A DNA stretch of 64,000 bases, taken from positions 1,364,001 to 1,428,000 of the forward strand of contig VNKQ01000013.1 of assembly GCA_016508695.1 (NCBI GenBank), in the 5' to 3' direction. The notes under the pieces are model-generated. The model searched no databases and had not been told where the DNA came from. It saw only the letters and a list, made by a program, of their open reading frames with translations. Source of the stretch: Hyphodiscus hymeniophilus (lineage: Eukaryota; Ascomycota; Leotiomycetes; Helotiales; Hyphodiscaceae). Positions 22,671 to 35,255 of this stretch are shown here, piece after piece; the stretch's first letter is position 1; every line of letters begins with the position of its first letter. The translations under genes and the position numbers were made by a program.

Positions 22671-24492
22671 TTACTCCTTCCAAGGCCATTTCTTTCCGGG
22701 ATACTCTCCGACCCATTCCTTGACCTGTGAGACGACCTGTGCTTGGACTTTCGCACACCCAGCGTTCGCAACGCCGTTGGCAGTGACAAGATCGCTTGTG
22801 TGATATCCTCCTGGCACATCAAGAACAGGGCGGCCTGGCAGAGATGGTTGAGGCCCACCCGGTCTCAGAGGAGATACGACTTGACTAGTTCTCCAAGGAT
22901 CATTCGTGCCGGACACAAAGATGAGGCGAGTGGACGAGAATTCGAACCCGAACCAGCCACCAGTGTAAAGATTGGCCGTGTTGTATGTGGCACCAGCATT
23001 GAGGGGGTAGGTGTGGCCATCCACGGTGGGGAACCACTCTGCGCATTGTCGGGTCCAGTACGGGTTCTGAACTAGTCGGGAAACAATCGTCTGCTGTCCT
23101 TTGGGTGCACCATTTTGCCACCTAGGATAGAAAACATCGTCAGCCTCTGCAAGCATTTACAAGAAACAGATAAACGTACCACCCGAAACCTGAGCACAGG
23201 AAATAATCCCACTGCCGATCGTATGCATTATCAACCGAGATGTCGGAATAAGTAGGCAAAGATGAATTATAAGTATCGAAGCAGAGAACATTGAGGGTGC
23301 CAGCGAACTCCGGGTATCCGAATGATTCGCAGTAACCGGGAAGGAGTTCGGTTGTGAACCAGCTTGCATACCCCGCCAGGGCTTTTTTCAACCCGACTCC
23401 ATTGGCTCCTGGGAGACTGGTGCTGTTGCTATCGACTCCTTCAACGGCATCACAGAAGTCAAAGAAGCCAGTGTTCTCGTAAAACTGATTACCTTGCCAC
23501 AGGTATGGTCCATTTGCCAGCGCACTGAAAGATCGTCATTATAAATTCAAAAAGGGTGCATCGAGACAACTTACTCCATGAAGTCATCGTAGTGAGAAAC
23601 TCCTTCGAGTCCGAACAATGCCTTCGCAGCCGTCTGTTCCTTCGGCGTGCCAGTTTCTCCAATGTTGTCAAGGTACTCAACTACCCGGGTAATATCTGTG
23701 CTGCAATTCTTTGGCATGTTTTCAGTTTCCGGGAGGAAATAAGACCAGTAGTTGCCAATAGTTTCCACCACGGCCGAAGATGCATAATACGCCCACATGA
23801 CTGATGGCTTAGTTGTCGATTCGGTCCAGGCAGTCAAAGCTCCAGAGTAAGATCCGCCGACGAGTACCCATGGTGCTTTGTCAGCATTAGTTTTACCGGT
23901 CGTATCGAAGGGTAGCTTTGCCGTCAATGCAAAGTGATTGAGATCTGCAATGGCGTTCTCCAAAGTCTGGTACTGCAAGTTTTCTGTCGTCAACTCTGCG
24001 AATGGAGAAGAAAATCCCCAATATCTGTGCTCAAGGACAATAACGGCAGCACCAATCTCTTGAGCAATAACCCCGGTAGTTCTGTTTGTGGTTGTGTAAC
24101 TTTGGTATCCAGTGACCGCAATCTCTCCGGGCGTAAAGAAGACCTGGAAGGGAAGCATAAGTATGTGTCAATATACAGAGGCATTTGCACTCTGATGATG
24201 GGTTACTGACGACTGGGCTTCCTGGTCCCTTGTAGAATTCCGTAGAATAGTAATAAAACTGACTGAAGGTGCCGAGATGAGGATTCTTGTGGTCGATCAA
24301 TTGCTCAAACGTTGAGTTGAAGATTGTCGAAGCTGTGAGGGCCGCATCTCCTGGCGCAGCAGGTGGAGCAGCACGAGAGATGCCATTGCGGAAATTATGC
24401 ACCTGATGACGGCTCATGGCGAGAGCAACGTCCGTGAAGACACCGCACGCAAGTGCGAGCTTTGCGAGGGTCGGCATGCTTGAGAGCTTCAT
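22671..24492 (-). CDS. Secreted S28 serine carboxypeptidase (Pro-X carboxypeptidase family)
   Basis: Four exons (24211-24492, 23575-24143, 23180-23524, 22671-23121) give 548 residues. A signal peptide (KLALACGVFTDVALA) is followed by the family start IDHKNPHLGTFSQFYYY. The catalytic triad is visible: Ser in WVLVGGSYSGAL, Asp in FVSGTNDPWR and His in VPGGYHTSDL. EHRYWG is a further family signature. Family S28 contains lysosomal Pro-X carboxypeptidase and dipeptidyl peptidase II, and fungal members are secreted acid enzymes that cut after proline. Several N-x-S/T sites fit an extracellular glycoprotein. The gene faces the chitinase gene tail to tail. All three introns are 50-67 bp, with normal donors and acceptors. 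Substrate preference (tripeptidyl versus carboxy) cannot be read from sequence. Confidence 0.93.
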
Positions 24493-25733
24493 GGTGCCGA
24501 GGTGCAGAAGCTATACAACGAACGAAGCAATCTTGGCACCCCAAGGGACGCATTGAGCTTTTTATACAAGTATGGCATGCGGGGCAAGCAGTTCAAGCTT
24601 TGGAAGATAACCTAGGGACGCACCATCCCGCAATGGCAAGTGGTTGGCGATCGAATTGTGGACTTTGTCAACTCTTCCAATCTGCGCAAGGTACGAGAAA
24701 TTAAGATTGTGTGCTTACCTCAAGATTGTATGCTTACCTTCCTGGTTGGGACCTAGAAAACGGCTCGCACCCGTCGACTCTCGGACGAAATGCAGGTCCA
24801 TCTTGGCCTGCCTATCGGGGTCTAGTTTCATGCATCCTGGGAAGTGGCAATGGTAGCATAGCTCTTCCCACGAGCATGCTCAAGAAGCTCGAAGATTTAA
24901 AATCGAAGGTCGCTTTCACGCCAGAGCCCGAGTCTGAGTAGAGTGAATTGAACTGAGAAATCAGATCTAGTGGAGCTGGGATATTATAATTTAGCAATTC
25001 GGATGTTCATCCAAGATCCAAGCACCCGAGGAAGTTTACTTGTATCCATGATCCAACCTTTAGCGAGGGGTAATTGCTTATTTGTCACTAAAGACCGCTG
25101 GTGGCTGGCGGGGACACAAGCCAACGGCTGACCCCGCACCTTTTCGTATCGTTCATGAAAGGCGGGAGTGGTTCCGAAGACTGAGTTATATAATGATACG
25201 TCTCATTCGCTGGAGGGTGAGACGCACTCTCATCCGGTAGTACCACATGAGAGGCTTATCTTGTCTCGTACCGCTCTCATTTTGTCTTACTCGACAAGAA
25301 AGCGATGCATTTGCTCGATTCTACAGTTGCATTTCACACAGTTTCTATACACATATTCTTGTTTCTTCCTCATTCAGCCTCAGATTGAGACGAATCACTC
25401 AGTACTGGTAAAATCTTCTGAAGACATTCTTATGTCTGATATAAAAGAAAATATCACTCAGCGTCGTGCCAACCTCCAATCTGGTGTTTTTCATCCCTGG
25501 GCACAGCATACTAAGCTTAAGCACATCATTCTTTTGCAATGCAGAACATCAGCCGAGGTTCAATCGCCACCATAATTATGAAACATTGATTCCCCAGGTT
25601 TCGAAGAGCCTCTGATAACACTCGATTGTGGGAGATATTGCTTGCAGTTAATTCGCACTCGCCACCTTAAAATTGTTGGACTGTAAATATCTACCTCTAA
25701 TCCAATCGTCTCTCACTTCAACTGACTCTCCAT
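24493..25733. other. Intergenic, no gene seen
   Basis: This 1.2 kb lies between two minus-strand genes. A short direct repeat (agattgt.tgcttacct) occurs at about 24704 and 24723. A 135-codon frame at 25168-25575 has no domain, signal or splice support. The part next to 24492 is the S28 peptidase promoter. Confidence 0.5.
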
Positions 25734-26788
25734 TCATAGCTTCTTATAGACCTTCGAGTGATCCACCTGAGGGAACATCTGTCTCATATTTGTCATCTCT
25801 GCACTTTGTCCGAGGAGTCCATAGAAGTCGCAGCCGGTCACCATGAAGCTCCTTCCTCTCCCCAGAATTGCCTTCATTTCTGGAGTTCCAAGTGCAAGCC
25901 CTGAGGCAGGCTTGTTATGCTTCGCCAATGTGCTCTCATATAATGCGACAGCCTCCAACCACTCAGGCTCGCCACCCAGCAATCCACCAGCCCCGAGATC
26001 CATCGAGATCCTAGCATCCAAGGAGCCCAGCCACACGCTATCAATGTGCTCTCCGACAGCTGTCAATATGGCGTCAAGGTTCCTGATGCCTTCCAAGGAC
26101 TCAATCTGTATGGCAACTGCAGCTTGCATATTAAGACTTTGGTGCAAGGTCATGTTTGGGAACATAGGCATGTCCGACAGGCCGGGCATCAGCCTGGCTG
26201 GGGGAGCGGAGCGACTGCCTCCAATCTTTGCGCCATACTTGGCTGCGGCGACGATTTCTCGCGCTTGTTCGACAGTTTCAACTTGTGGTACCATGATGCT
26301 GGCACCTGCATCAAGAGCGTATCCGATTGCGGCGTGATCGGTTCCGGGAAGACTGTAGCAATTAGTGATGGTTTCATTGCATCGACACTTGAAAAGAACT
26401 GTACCGAACGAAGGCCATCGTCTTCCCTTCACTGTGAAATTGGATGTCATGCAACATCTTTGGATATCTTCAGTACTGGCGAAATTTCGTAACAGACATT
26501 GCTCACTTGTGTCATTGTCTCGACATTCATGGCCGAGTGCTCCCAATCAACCCATATAACATCCCAACCACATTGTGCCACAAGCTTGGCAACAGGAGGG
26601 CTAGCAAGTCCACAGAAGAACCCCATCAGAGGTGGGATTCTGCCCGCGTGGGCATCAGCGAGCGCTTCGCGAGCGCGATGGGGTTGGAGAAGTGATGGTG
26701 CTCGATATGCTGCCATCCCAATAGTTGGATACAGGGTCCAAGGCTCGGGTGGACCTGCTGTGCGATCTGATAGATTATCGACAGCCAT
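25734..26788 (-). CDS. HpcH/HpaI-type aldolase (class II pyruvate aldolase family)
   Basis: Three exons (26507-26788, 26405-26457, 25734-26352) give 317 residues. The 53 bp middle exon reads MLHDIQFHSEGKTMAFVR, which matches the position of this segment in the family. The alpha/beta barrel signatures are present: WDVIWVDWEHSAMN at the N-terminus, Arg in FVRLPGTDHAAIG, the metal-binding Glu in AVAIQIESLEG and the metal-binding Asp in WLGSLDARISMDLG. Enzymes of this family use a divalent metal to cleave or form 4-hydroxy-2-oxo acids, yielding pyruvate and an aldehyde, in degradation of aromatics or deoxy-sugar acids. The natural substrate here is unknown. The protein lacks a signal peptide, so it is probably cytosolic. 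Its neighbours do not suggest a pathway. Confidence 0.88.
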
Positions 26789-29022
26789 TCTGGAGAATAA
26801 CAGTGGTGGACGACAGGTTCTGAACGAAAGCGAGAAATGATTGAGGGAGAGTTACATGAGCGGAATGCAAAGTTAGAAACCCAACTTTAAGTACAACTTG
26901 TAGGTATAGACACGTCAGCGAAGGGTTGAGTTTCATGAACGCGAACGCGAACGCGAATAGGTTAGGTTTCAAAGGAATGTCAAAGCTGGTGTCACCGTGG
27001 GAGATTACTCCTCTTTACCCGATTTTTCTACCTATAAAAAGGAGATCCGTCAGAATCCTACTCTAGCAAGCCTATTCGAGACCACTTTCTCCAATTGTCA
27101 GCATGCATCCTTGTCAGTCAACTACAAACCTCCATGTTCTGGGTAGTGCTGATAGCATGCCCAAGTGTTGGAAACTTGCTGTAAAACACACCTCCAAATA
27201 GCTTCTTATTGGCTGTAATGTCAATACGAGGATAGACGCTGGATACTCCATCTAAGGTTGGCAGATAGTCGGCGACAATTCGACTCCTAATTGCCGCTTT
27301 TGGCTTATTCGGTAGCGCCGGCAGTATAAAATTGTCAAGATTCCTTAATAAGCACTTAGTAATCTTCCCCTATATATGGAAAACTCTGTATGTAGTACTT
27401 CCTACCTAGTTATCGAATATATTACTCAATTCTCGATAAAAATAGAGCTTACCGTAGCGCTCCAATCAAGCTCGTAGAGGCAAAACCCGTGCCCACATTA
27501 TAAAGATGGGAACAAGATAAGCGAACTCTCGTTACTCGTAAATGCGAATTGATACGGAATTCCGTGCGAAAGTCTTTAGTTGCTGACCGGAGTAAATTCG
27601 TCCTCTCTTCCCATTGTCTCCCACCTCACATCAATACCAGCGGGCTACGGCGAATGAGGTATCTCTATGACTCAGTAAGTTGACAAGCGTCGTACACGTT
27701 GAGACTGTTCAAAACGATGTAAAGTTACTGTAGAATAGTTCAACAGAATGTATTGTTGATATCTCAACTGAGCCTGGCTGTCAACAATCCGAGAAAATGT
27801 ACAGGAACGGAATCGATGAGCTGAACACTTTGACCAATGCGTTCGAGAATCTAGGACGGCTTGTTTTTGCATGCTATTTACGGAACCAGCGGCATGGATG
27901 TCCCAGAAGACATATCCAGAAGAAATAAAAACACCTTACACAGGCCTTTAAATTCCACATGTGTTCGGATGCTTCGCTGGTGTCGCGCATGAGGATACCA
28001 ATTGTTGTTCCCTAAATCTGCCCGGATTGTACAGTACACTTTCCAACAGGACGGCGGAGCAAAAGGGGGGCTGGGGAAATTCCACATCAGAAAACCCCTC
28101 CATGAGAGACCGTTTAGCTGCTCATCCAATATAAGAATTCAAGTTTCCTGATATAGACAGAAATCCACGGAACACATTATCGCAAAGAAATTTATCCTTC
28201 CGCACAAGACCTGAGGTTTCGTCCGGCGGGTCCCTGCAAGTTGCATCAACCCAGAGGCGCAGGGATGCGTTATATCTTGTATTTGAACTAAGTGGCAGCA
28301 TCTCTTGCTGTAGTTGACCCAGTTGTTTGTATTTGTGTGCGCTATAAGTGCTCGATCCTATACTGTAGGTATTTTCATTCTTAGGGGATTTGGCCTTGTT
28401 CCAAGGATGCCGTAAATCCACAAGGCGGGACGTATGGGCCATGGCTAACATGAAAAATCTGTATACTCGCTCTCGCATGGAAGATCTGTACAGCTACAAG
28501 AACATCTTTCTATTTCTCTCGTGCCTCGATTCCACCATGATGATGGTGAATGGAACATGAGGGGTACACATCGACCTTGGGTACTGTTCTGAGACGCATC
28601 TTTTTGTCAGACGAGAAGATGGTACTAGTAGAGAAGGATGCAGATGGACAGTCGGACTGTTGATTGTCGAGCACGTCGTGAGCTATTTGCCAAATTTCTG
28701 CCAATGAAAACCCCAAGTTGGAGGGGACCTTGTACACATGCTGGAAGTGTGGCGCTCTCAGCTGCAATTATCCCAAGTTGGCGTAGTCGGTGTCGTGATT
28801 GCTTTTTATCACGCTGGCATTGCTATCCTCACGCCTCGAGATTTGTCTGCGCTTCAGCCGCACGACATTGTATCAATCTGTTTTGTGTTTCTTTTGCATA
28901 TAAAATCCCTCTAAATCCATTCAACATGGTCAACTATAGACAGTACTTGAAGCTCAACGAGGCTTCTGATTCCTCCGACGAACTCGCCGTAGCCTGTTGT
29001 TTTCGCGACATAAGCCAGCACG
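26789..29022. other. Long intergenic region, mostly featureless
   Basis: This 2.2 kb has no gene I can support. The stretch 27300-27560 is somewhat AT-rich and could be old repeat remnants. A 61-codon frame starting at 28926 ends where the frame of the following broken gene begins, so it may be part of that gene before a frameshift. Confidence 0.45.
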
Positions 29023-30301
29023 ATGTCGAAATCTTTTTGTCGAAGCGAAAAGAGCTTTCAGATCAAATTTCTCCCGAAAATGACTTTGGGCGATTTGAAG
29101 AATGTGCTTGAGGCAATGGCCAGCATTGAACATAAACGAGATCAGTGGAAGTTTGGCATTGGGCTTTCCGTTGACGCGATAGCCGTTCAAGCTGGTCAGA
29201 ATGGGTTGATAGGAACTATTTCCTGTCAGTCTGAGGAAATCAAGAAGGCCATGATTAAACGTGCCAATTTACGAAAAGCTTCTGTGGAGGATTGGAAAAT
29301 GTTTCGGTAAATGATGAAGTCGATGGCTTAACAATCTTACATACGCCCCTGGGACGGGGTGCTCAAATGTATCCCGTTCCAGACGCCAAGTAAGTGAACG
29401 TAGATAAGACTACCTACCTGTTTCAGAGCGTCACAGTTGACCAATCCAACAGCATCTGTATAGTACATGGACTCGATGTAACTCAATAGACACCTTTGCG
29501 TGGGATCCCAAAACAAACAAGTCTCGTCTTCCAATCATATGGCCGCGAGACCTCCTTCCCAAGCGGACTGGCTTTGCAAATACCCGCATCATGACCTATG
29601 GCTACAATGGCGACCTTTTCGACCGTCATGCTAATTCGGATATGCGAATTTGGTTCAAGAACCTCCTCTAAGATCTGGGGCGTCTAGCGGATGCCGACAA
29701 AGTGAGTTCGTCGACATCCCAAGATAAAGCTTACCTCTTCATTGTGGCAGCCTTCTGACCTATGTAGGCTTTTGCAGGCGCTACAGTTCCTATTTTGCTC
29801 TTAGGCTACTCGTTGGGCGGGCTTGTTGTTCGTGAGGTTAGTCACCATGATTTCGATCAATGGACTTTCACTAAATGCTTTCTGCAATGACTTGCTGACC
29901 TGCTCGTCTTTCCCGGCATGTATCCTTCTCTCACCAAAGCGCAATTGGGAGCAGTCTTTCTCGGCACTCCGCATCTTGGTAGCCACTCAGTGGATTGGAG
30001 TGAACTTGCCAAAGGTTTTGGTGCTTTCTGTCTCGGGATGCGGCCGAACATTGTCAGCGTTCTGAAAACGTTCAACACTCTGTCTGTTCACAGCCAGAAT
30101 GCATGGGAACACAAGCGGGGCACACGGGAAAAAATCGCGAAAATAAATCAATCCGAATACTGCTGTAGCCTCTATGTTCTCCGTCACAGCTTTCGAATCG
30201 CGAAAATAAATCAATCCGAATACTGCTGTTGCCTCTATGTTCTCCGTCACAGCTTTCGAAACGCGAAAATCGGGATATCCTTGAATGGCCGCCCCATGTA
30301 A
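29023..30301 (+). pseudogene. Broken alpha/beta-hydrolase (serine-esterase-like) gene
   Basis: The remains of a serine-esterase-type alpha/beta hydrolase run across several frames. This is the type found alone or at the N-terminus of fungal NLR-like proteins. A readable intron (GTAAGT...TTTCAG, about 29390-29425) leads into SICIVHGLDV. The frame then shifts by one, and IIWPRDLLPKRTGFA, RIMTYGYNGDLFDRHANS and RIWFKNLL follow, all family blocks. An in-frame TAA (where a CAA is expected) interrupts before DLGRLADADK. Further on come the nucleophile elbow ILLLGYSLGGLVVRE and AVFLGTPHLGSH. After about 30110 the frame runs into a duplicated 63-bp segment and then loses similarity, with no NLR core. 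At least one frameshift and one stop make it a probable pseudogene. The first 95 codons (29023-29310) may be its original 5' part or a separate small gene. Confidence 0.75.
30133..30272 (+). repeat. 63-bp direct tandem duplication inside the hydrolase remnant
   Basis: Two nearly identical 63-bp units start at 30133 and 30196 and differ at one base (tgctgtagcc versus tgctgttgcc). A partial third unit follows (aacgcgaaaat). The period is exactly 21 codons, so the frame is kept. Confidence 0.92.
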
Positions 30302-30809
30302 TATTCATCGCAGAAACTCCTGCAGCACTTGGGGCACCGTTGACAAAATTCCCTGAATAGCCCTGCATGCAGCAAGCGCCATTGCGGCAAAGCATTGAAC
30401 ATGATCCAGGGTATCTTCGTAACCTACTGCCTTTGGACTGGTGGGACGGTCGGACCCCACAAGGATTCTCCGCGGACTGTCCACGACGGCTCGAAACCAT
30501 CACATCAATGAAATTATTTTTATATCAAAACCCAGCCTACGGGACCGACCAGCTTAGGCCGCAGACAGTTCGGGTATCAGTGAGGCCCCTGGACTGCCTT
30601 TGGAAGCTTGCTCCTGTTTATATCGGGACCGACTGTGCCTCTGGATCAGAAAGCTGTGGCTTTGAAAACATAGAGCTCATTGAAGTTGAGAACATAAGTA
30701 TAGAAGTGCTGTCATTCCCTCTTCTATTTTGAGGTCACCTTCGTCTCTTTGTCTAACCCTACAAACACCAAGCATCAATTACAGTTCAAAAGAATAACAT
30801 TAGATAACC
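30302..30809. other. Intergenic, promoter side of the FAD monooxygenase
   Basis: This half-kilobase lies between the hydrolase remnant and the FAD monooxygenase start. One 121-codon frame (30367-30732) shows no recognisable feature and could be more of the decayed gene. Confidence 0.4.
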
Positions 30810-32092
30810 ATGCCAGCACCAAAGATTGCAATCATCGGTGCGGGTCCTGGAGGACTTACCCTCGCCCGACTCCTACAGAAGCACGATATTGCATGCACGA
30901 TCTATGAGGCCGAAATCAGTCGAGAAGTCCGGAATCAAGGCGGAACTCTTGACCTACACCCCAGAGCCGGCCAGCGAGCGCTTAAAGAAGCCGGACTGAT
31001 TGAGAAGTTCAGGAAATATTCCCGGCCCGAGGGCATGTGCACGAAGCTCATCAAGTACGATGGAAGTGTGCTCTGGGATGAGAACGAAATGGGCAACAGC
31101 CGCCCCGATGAATTTGCAGACCGACCCGAAATAGATAGGATTCGCTTGAGAGACATCTTACTCGACTCGATTCCACCGAACTCCATCAAGTGGAATCAGA
31201 AACTCTCGCGTGTGGAGGCAGATCCCAGGAGCAAAGATCATTACAACCTGCACTTCGCTGACGGTACCATGGAGACAGGTTTCGACCTCGTCGTTGGTGC
31301 CGATGGTGCTTGGTCTAAGGTTCGAGCATTACTGACACCTGAGAAGCCATTCTACAGTGGAATCTCTGCACTCGAACTACGGGCATTGGACGTTGATGAA
31401 AAGAATCCGTGGCTTTCTAAGTATATCGGCAACGGGAGTTGTTTCATGTTTGATGAAGGACGGGCTCTATTATGCCAGCGCAATGGGAACGGCTCCATTC
31501 GAGGTGATTTCTTCGTAGCAGAATCGACTGAAATCTTACTGATCATAAAACAGCCTATGCATCTGTCCGCCAACCAGAGAATTGGCTTGAGGATTGCGGT
31601 ATAGATTTCACGGCTGACAACGCTCGGGAGATCCTTGTCGAGCGTTATTTCGCTGATTGCGCTCCCGAAATCAAGAGAGTGATGCTCGAGTCTCGAGATG
31701 AATTGATCCCCCGAAAAATGTGGATGTTGCCCGTTGGCGTCACATGGGAGTCCTGTCCTGGCGTCACACTCATAGGCGATGCGGCTCATCTTATGACGCC
31801 TTTCGCTGGCGTCGGGGTCAACGTCGCCATGACAGATGCATTGGAGCTCGCGAAGGCCTTGATAGAGAAAAAGCATAGCTGGGTCGCAAAAGCTTTCAGC
31901 GATGGCAAGAATATTGCTCTGGCCTTGAAGCAATACGAGAAAAGCATGTTCGAGAGAGGAAAACAGAATTCTCAGAAGACGGCTGATAATATGGTCTTGC
32001 ACTTCAGTAAGGATGGAGGGGAGGAGCGAGCTGGGAAACTGAGGGGACATTACGAGATGGAGAAGGCGGAGGCGGACAAGGTGGGAAAGTGA
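30810..32092 (+). CDS. FAD-dependent aromatic-type monooxygenase (TetX-like)
   Basis: Two exons (30810-31503 and 31554-32092) joined by a 50 bp GTGATT...AACAG intron give 410 residues. The three FAD signatures of the class A flavoprotein hydroxylases are present: the N-terminal Rossmann motif IAIIGAGPGGLTLARLL, the DG motif VVGADGAWSKVR and the GD motif GVTLIGDAAHLMTPFAGVG. RNQGGTLDLHPRAGQRAL near residue 45 is typical of the TetX branch, whose bacterial members hydroxylate tetracyclines; fungal relatives act on various phenols and polyketides. NAD(P)H would be the electron donor. There is no N-terminal signal, so it is likely cytosolic. The gene stands alone beside a broken hydrolase gene, so a biosynthetic role is not supported by context. 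The substrate is unknown. Confidence 0.9.
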
Positions 32093-32489
32093 CTGTTGGG
32101 TCTTATATTCCTTGATAATGATGAAACATGGAGCGATTGAGCGAGTTAGACACTTAATGCAAATTTTCGATTCCTGATTTGGTGTTAGATTGCGTGATTG
32201 TTTGATACCTGATATTTCCCCTTTCTCGCAACTCTGAAATGCAGATTCCAAAGTGAATTTTAAACGACAATTGCGAGCATCTTTTCTGAATATCCATCAC
32301 TGTACTTCCTTTATAGCGTCGACTTAGATGCTCCAGCCGTCATAAGCTACTGTATTTTGGAAGCGGGTCGAGTTTTCAAAACTTTTGGCTGAATAGAAAG
32401 TCCGGGATGGTCAGCAGCGGCAAGACGTAGTCCATAACAGTCAAGATCAGGTCAAAGCTAATAAATCTCTCAAGATATTGGTTCCGAAG
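32093..32489. other. Short convergent intergenic region
   Basis: This 0.4 kb lies between the stop codons of two genes that run toward each other. No other feature was seen. Confidence 0.5.
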
Positions 32490-35255
32490 CTAAAATCCCT
32501 CCCTTGCAACAGATTCAAATACACCAATCGCCTTCTGCAGCATCAAGCTGCCGGCATCAGAAATACCCAACTGTTCTGCAGCACGATCGGTGCCGCAAGC
32601 CACCATGATAACGTACAGTCCTACGAATGGAAGTTGACTCTCATTTTCAATATAGCCACCACCAACATACTTCTTTAGATCGGTATCCAGCGATTCTCGA
32701 AGTCGCCGCAGCAAGCAAATGCTCTGTTCATGAAGGAGGAAGTAATCGAATCTTAGCTTGGGCAATTCAATGGGTATGGAAGCTTTTAGAGCTTGCAGAA
32801 GTTGTATGGGTGTCAAGCGATGAGACCGATTCCATTCATCACGCCGTAATTTAAGTTGAGGCATGGAAGTAAGCGACGTATCAAAGGCCTGTTCGTTGAG
32901 CAGTTCATCGATGTTGTGCATCGTAAGCTGCATTGATCCATCAGAAGACAGTCCCTGGCGGAAAATTTCGCCCGGTGGAGAAGAATCTTTAAGCCCTCGT
33001 GGCCCATTCTTTGAAATAACAGGTTTCTTCGAGCGGCGATTCTTGGCAAATTGCTCAGCAGAATATCCAAGCACAAGACAGACTTGCTTGTAACAGTCCA
33101 TAATAGTCTTTGGACGACCTCCAACGAAGACTCGGTCCTCGCTGTGCAGTTCCACCAATCTTTCCATCAATGGCCACGGTGGTGGTTGACCCTGTTGACT
33201 TAGGGCGTTGTAAAAGTGTGCTGGATAAATCGCTGTGCCCCAACATTGGACCAAGACTAGCCCAGTATACTGTAGCTCGAGAGTAAGCCTGAATGCAAGG
33301 AGCCCACAAAGTATTGGTTGCCGCTTGTACAGATAGAAACGCTCAACCTCAACAGAATACGGAAGTCTCAGTCTGGTATAATTACCCTCCTTTAACTTGA
33401 GAATGACGTCTTGGAGCAGATGCATGTCAATGGTTTCAGCCAGGTGTTGCAGGGCCCGCTCGTTCTCTCTCGGCCAAGTAGAGGGGTTCGTGATCCCGCG
33501 AGAGAATTCGAAATAACAAACTAGCGTTCTTTTGGATTTCTCAGCAATCGCTTGTAGTTGGTCAAAGGCTCGATCTGCCTGATCCTTAGCCAGATGATGA
33601 ATATCCAGGAGAATGGTAGTTGCAAAGGTAAGCCAGACCGGGATGTCTTTCGTAAGACACATCTTTGATAGCCCCCGAGTGAGTTCGTCCGTCGCGAAGG
33701 GGTCGATCTTGTACTTCGCCAGAAAGGCAAATTCAGGCAAAAGTTCTAGCAGGAGTATCAAATCATGACGATTCTTTTCGCTTTCGTCCATCTTCGTCCG
33801 ATCCGCGCTGGCGTCATAAACTCCGAAATGACCTCGTTTCATGGACGGAACCTCGCCTGTGTAATTTATCAGTAATCAGCCAATAAAATAAATAACTAGT
33901 GTTGGACCCTTCAAGCAAATGGAACTGTCTCGGGATGCGCTGACCTGGATATAAGACGTCACAGAAGCTATCAAGAATGCTGTGGGCGGGGGCATAAAGC
34001 CATTCGGCGATAGCGCCATCCATCTCGAACTCCATTTCGTCGTTTGTAGAAGTTTTATTCTTGTTTAGAACTTCTACCATCGTCGACAGAACTGCTTGAT
34101 AATCACCAGAGTCGGGGTATGCTACGAGAATCTCGTCCTGGGTACGGGCTGCGAGCTGGAAAGCTGTGTTCGTTGTTGCAGCGGCAGTGATCAAGTCGAT
34201 ATTATCCGACAAATAATCTTTCCAGAGCTCTATAAGGAACTCTCTTAGACGGGACAAATCATCGAACAAGCAGAAGAATGCAAAAAGTTTCTCCTGCTGG
34301 CCATAGGTTTTCGTCGTTGGTTCGATTTCGTAGATTGGTTTCTTCCTGGCGGTAGTCGCTTCATCTGGTTCATCGGCGGGCTCTTCAATATCTAAAGCTA
34401 CAAATCGGCTTTCGTTCCCTCAGTCAGCGAGATTTCAACGAAATAGATACTGGAAGGAAGTTCGCGTTGGGATGTGGGTTTATACTTACTTCTCCAAGTC
34501 TTCTAAGCGACTCGATGTAGGCCCCGACTCATCTAATGGTTGTGGAGTTGCACCACTGGATCCGGCTATAGTAGCAAAACGAGGTTGGAGTGCCAGGAGC
34601 GCATCTTCCATTAAATCGATGAAATATGAATGGCGGACATTGTCACGTGAATCACTACTTGAGCCAGCAACCCCTCTAAAATAGGCTGCGCATCGCTTTC
34701 TGGCAACGATTGCTCGAAGACCTGCTTGGATGATAACAGATGGAACTTCAATCGCTGGTCTGGTCTGTACGACAGATTAGTCAATACGTCCATTCTACTG
34801 TGAACGCACTGATAGCAATGTCCTCAGGTTCAAAGGTGAAAAAGAAGACGCACCGAGTCCGCAATAGCCTTAGCCTGGGCAAGAATGTCTTTCGTGCTGA
34901 TGGAATAGGATTTTGGCTTCTCTTTTGCAGGTGATGCAGATGTCTTTGCACCTGCTTGTTTCGCCAGCTTTCTTTGCTTGCCCTTCAATCGAGGTGCGGC
35001 TGGAGTGGCGTTTGAGCGGGCTTCGAGTTCTCTGAGATTGGGGTCTCATGTCAGTCTATATTCAATGGTATTATCAGAGTATACGAGTTGAGTGTCTACT
35101 GAAGCAGTAGCAGGGGCCACCTTCACTAGGAAAAATATGAATGTACCATCCATCTTGAAACCGCACTCCTTGGCATTTTCGGACAGCCATTCAATGAAAG
35201 TGGAGGTATCTTGTTTGTACTTCTTGTACGTGCTGGTTAAGAACCCGGGTAACAT
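32490..35255 (-). CDS. DUF6604 family protein
   Basis: This is a large multi-exon gene of the fungal DUF6604 family; its function is unknown. The N-terminus from ATG 35255 (MLPGFLTSTYKKYKQDTSTF, then IEWLSENAKECGF) is the family signature. A linker rich in Lys, Ala and Pro follows (APRLKGKQRKLAKQAG). Then comes a helical block near 34690-34770, IIQAGLRAIVARKRCAAYF, read in a frame that the longest open frame there hides, followed by HSYFIDLMEDALLALQPRF. The long last exon (32490-33842 and upstream) is alpha-helical, with many Leu-rich helices and no membrane span. Exon joints near 33845-33950, 34300-34490, 34770-34850 and 35040-35130 are inferred but not all fixed. Some family members sit beside Ran-binding or HET genes; no such partner is seen here. 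Confidence 0.8.

Noticed and set aside
25168..25575. 135-codon plus-strand frame
   Set aside because: No domain, signal peptide or splice context; its composition is like the surrounding intergenic DNA.
25734..32092. Secondary-metabolite gene cluster (aldolase plus FAD monooxygenase)
   Set aside because: There is no PKS, NRPS, terpene synthase, cluster regulator or transporter nearby. The two enzymes are 4 kb apart with a pseudogene between them.
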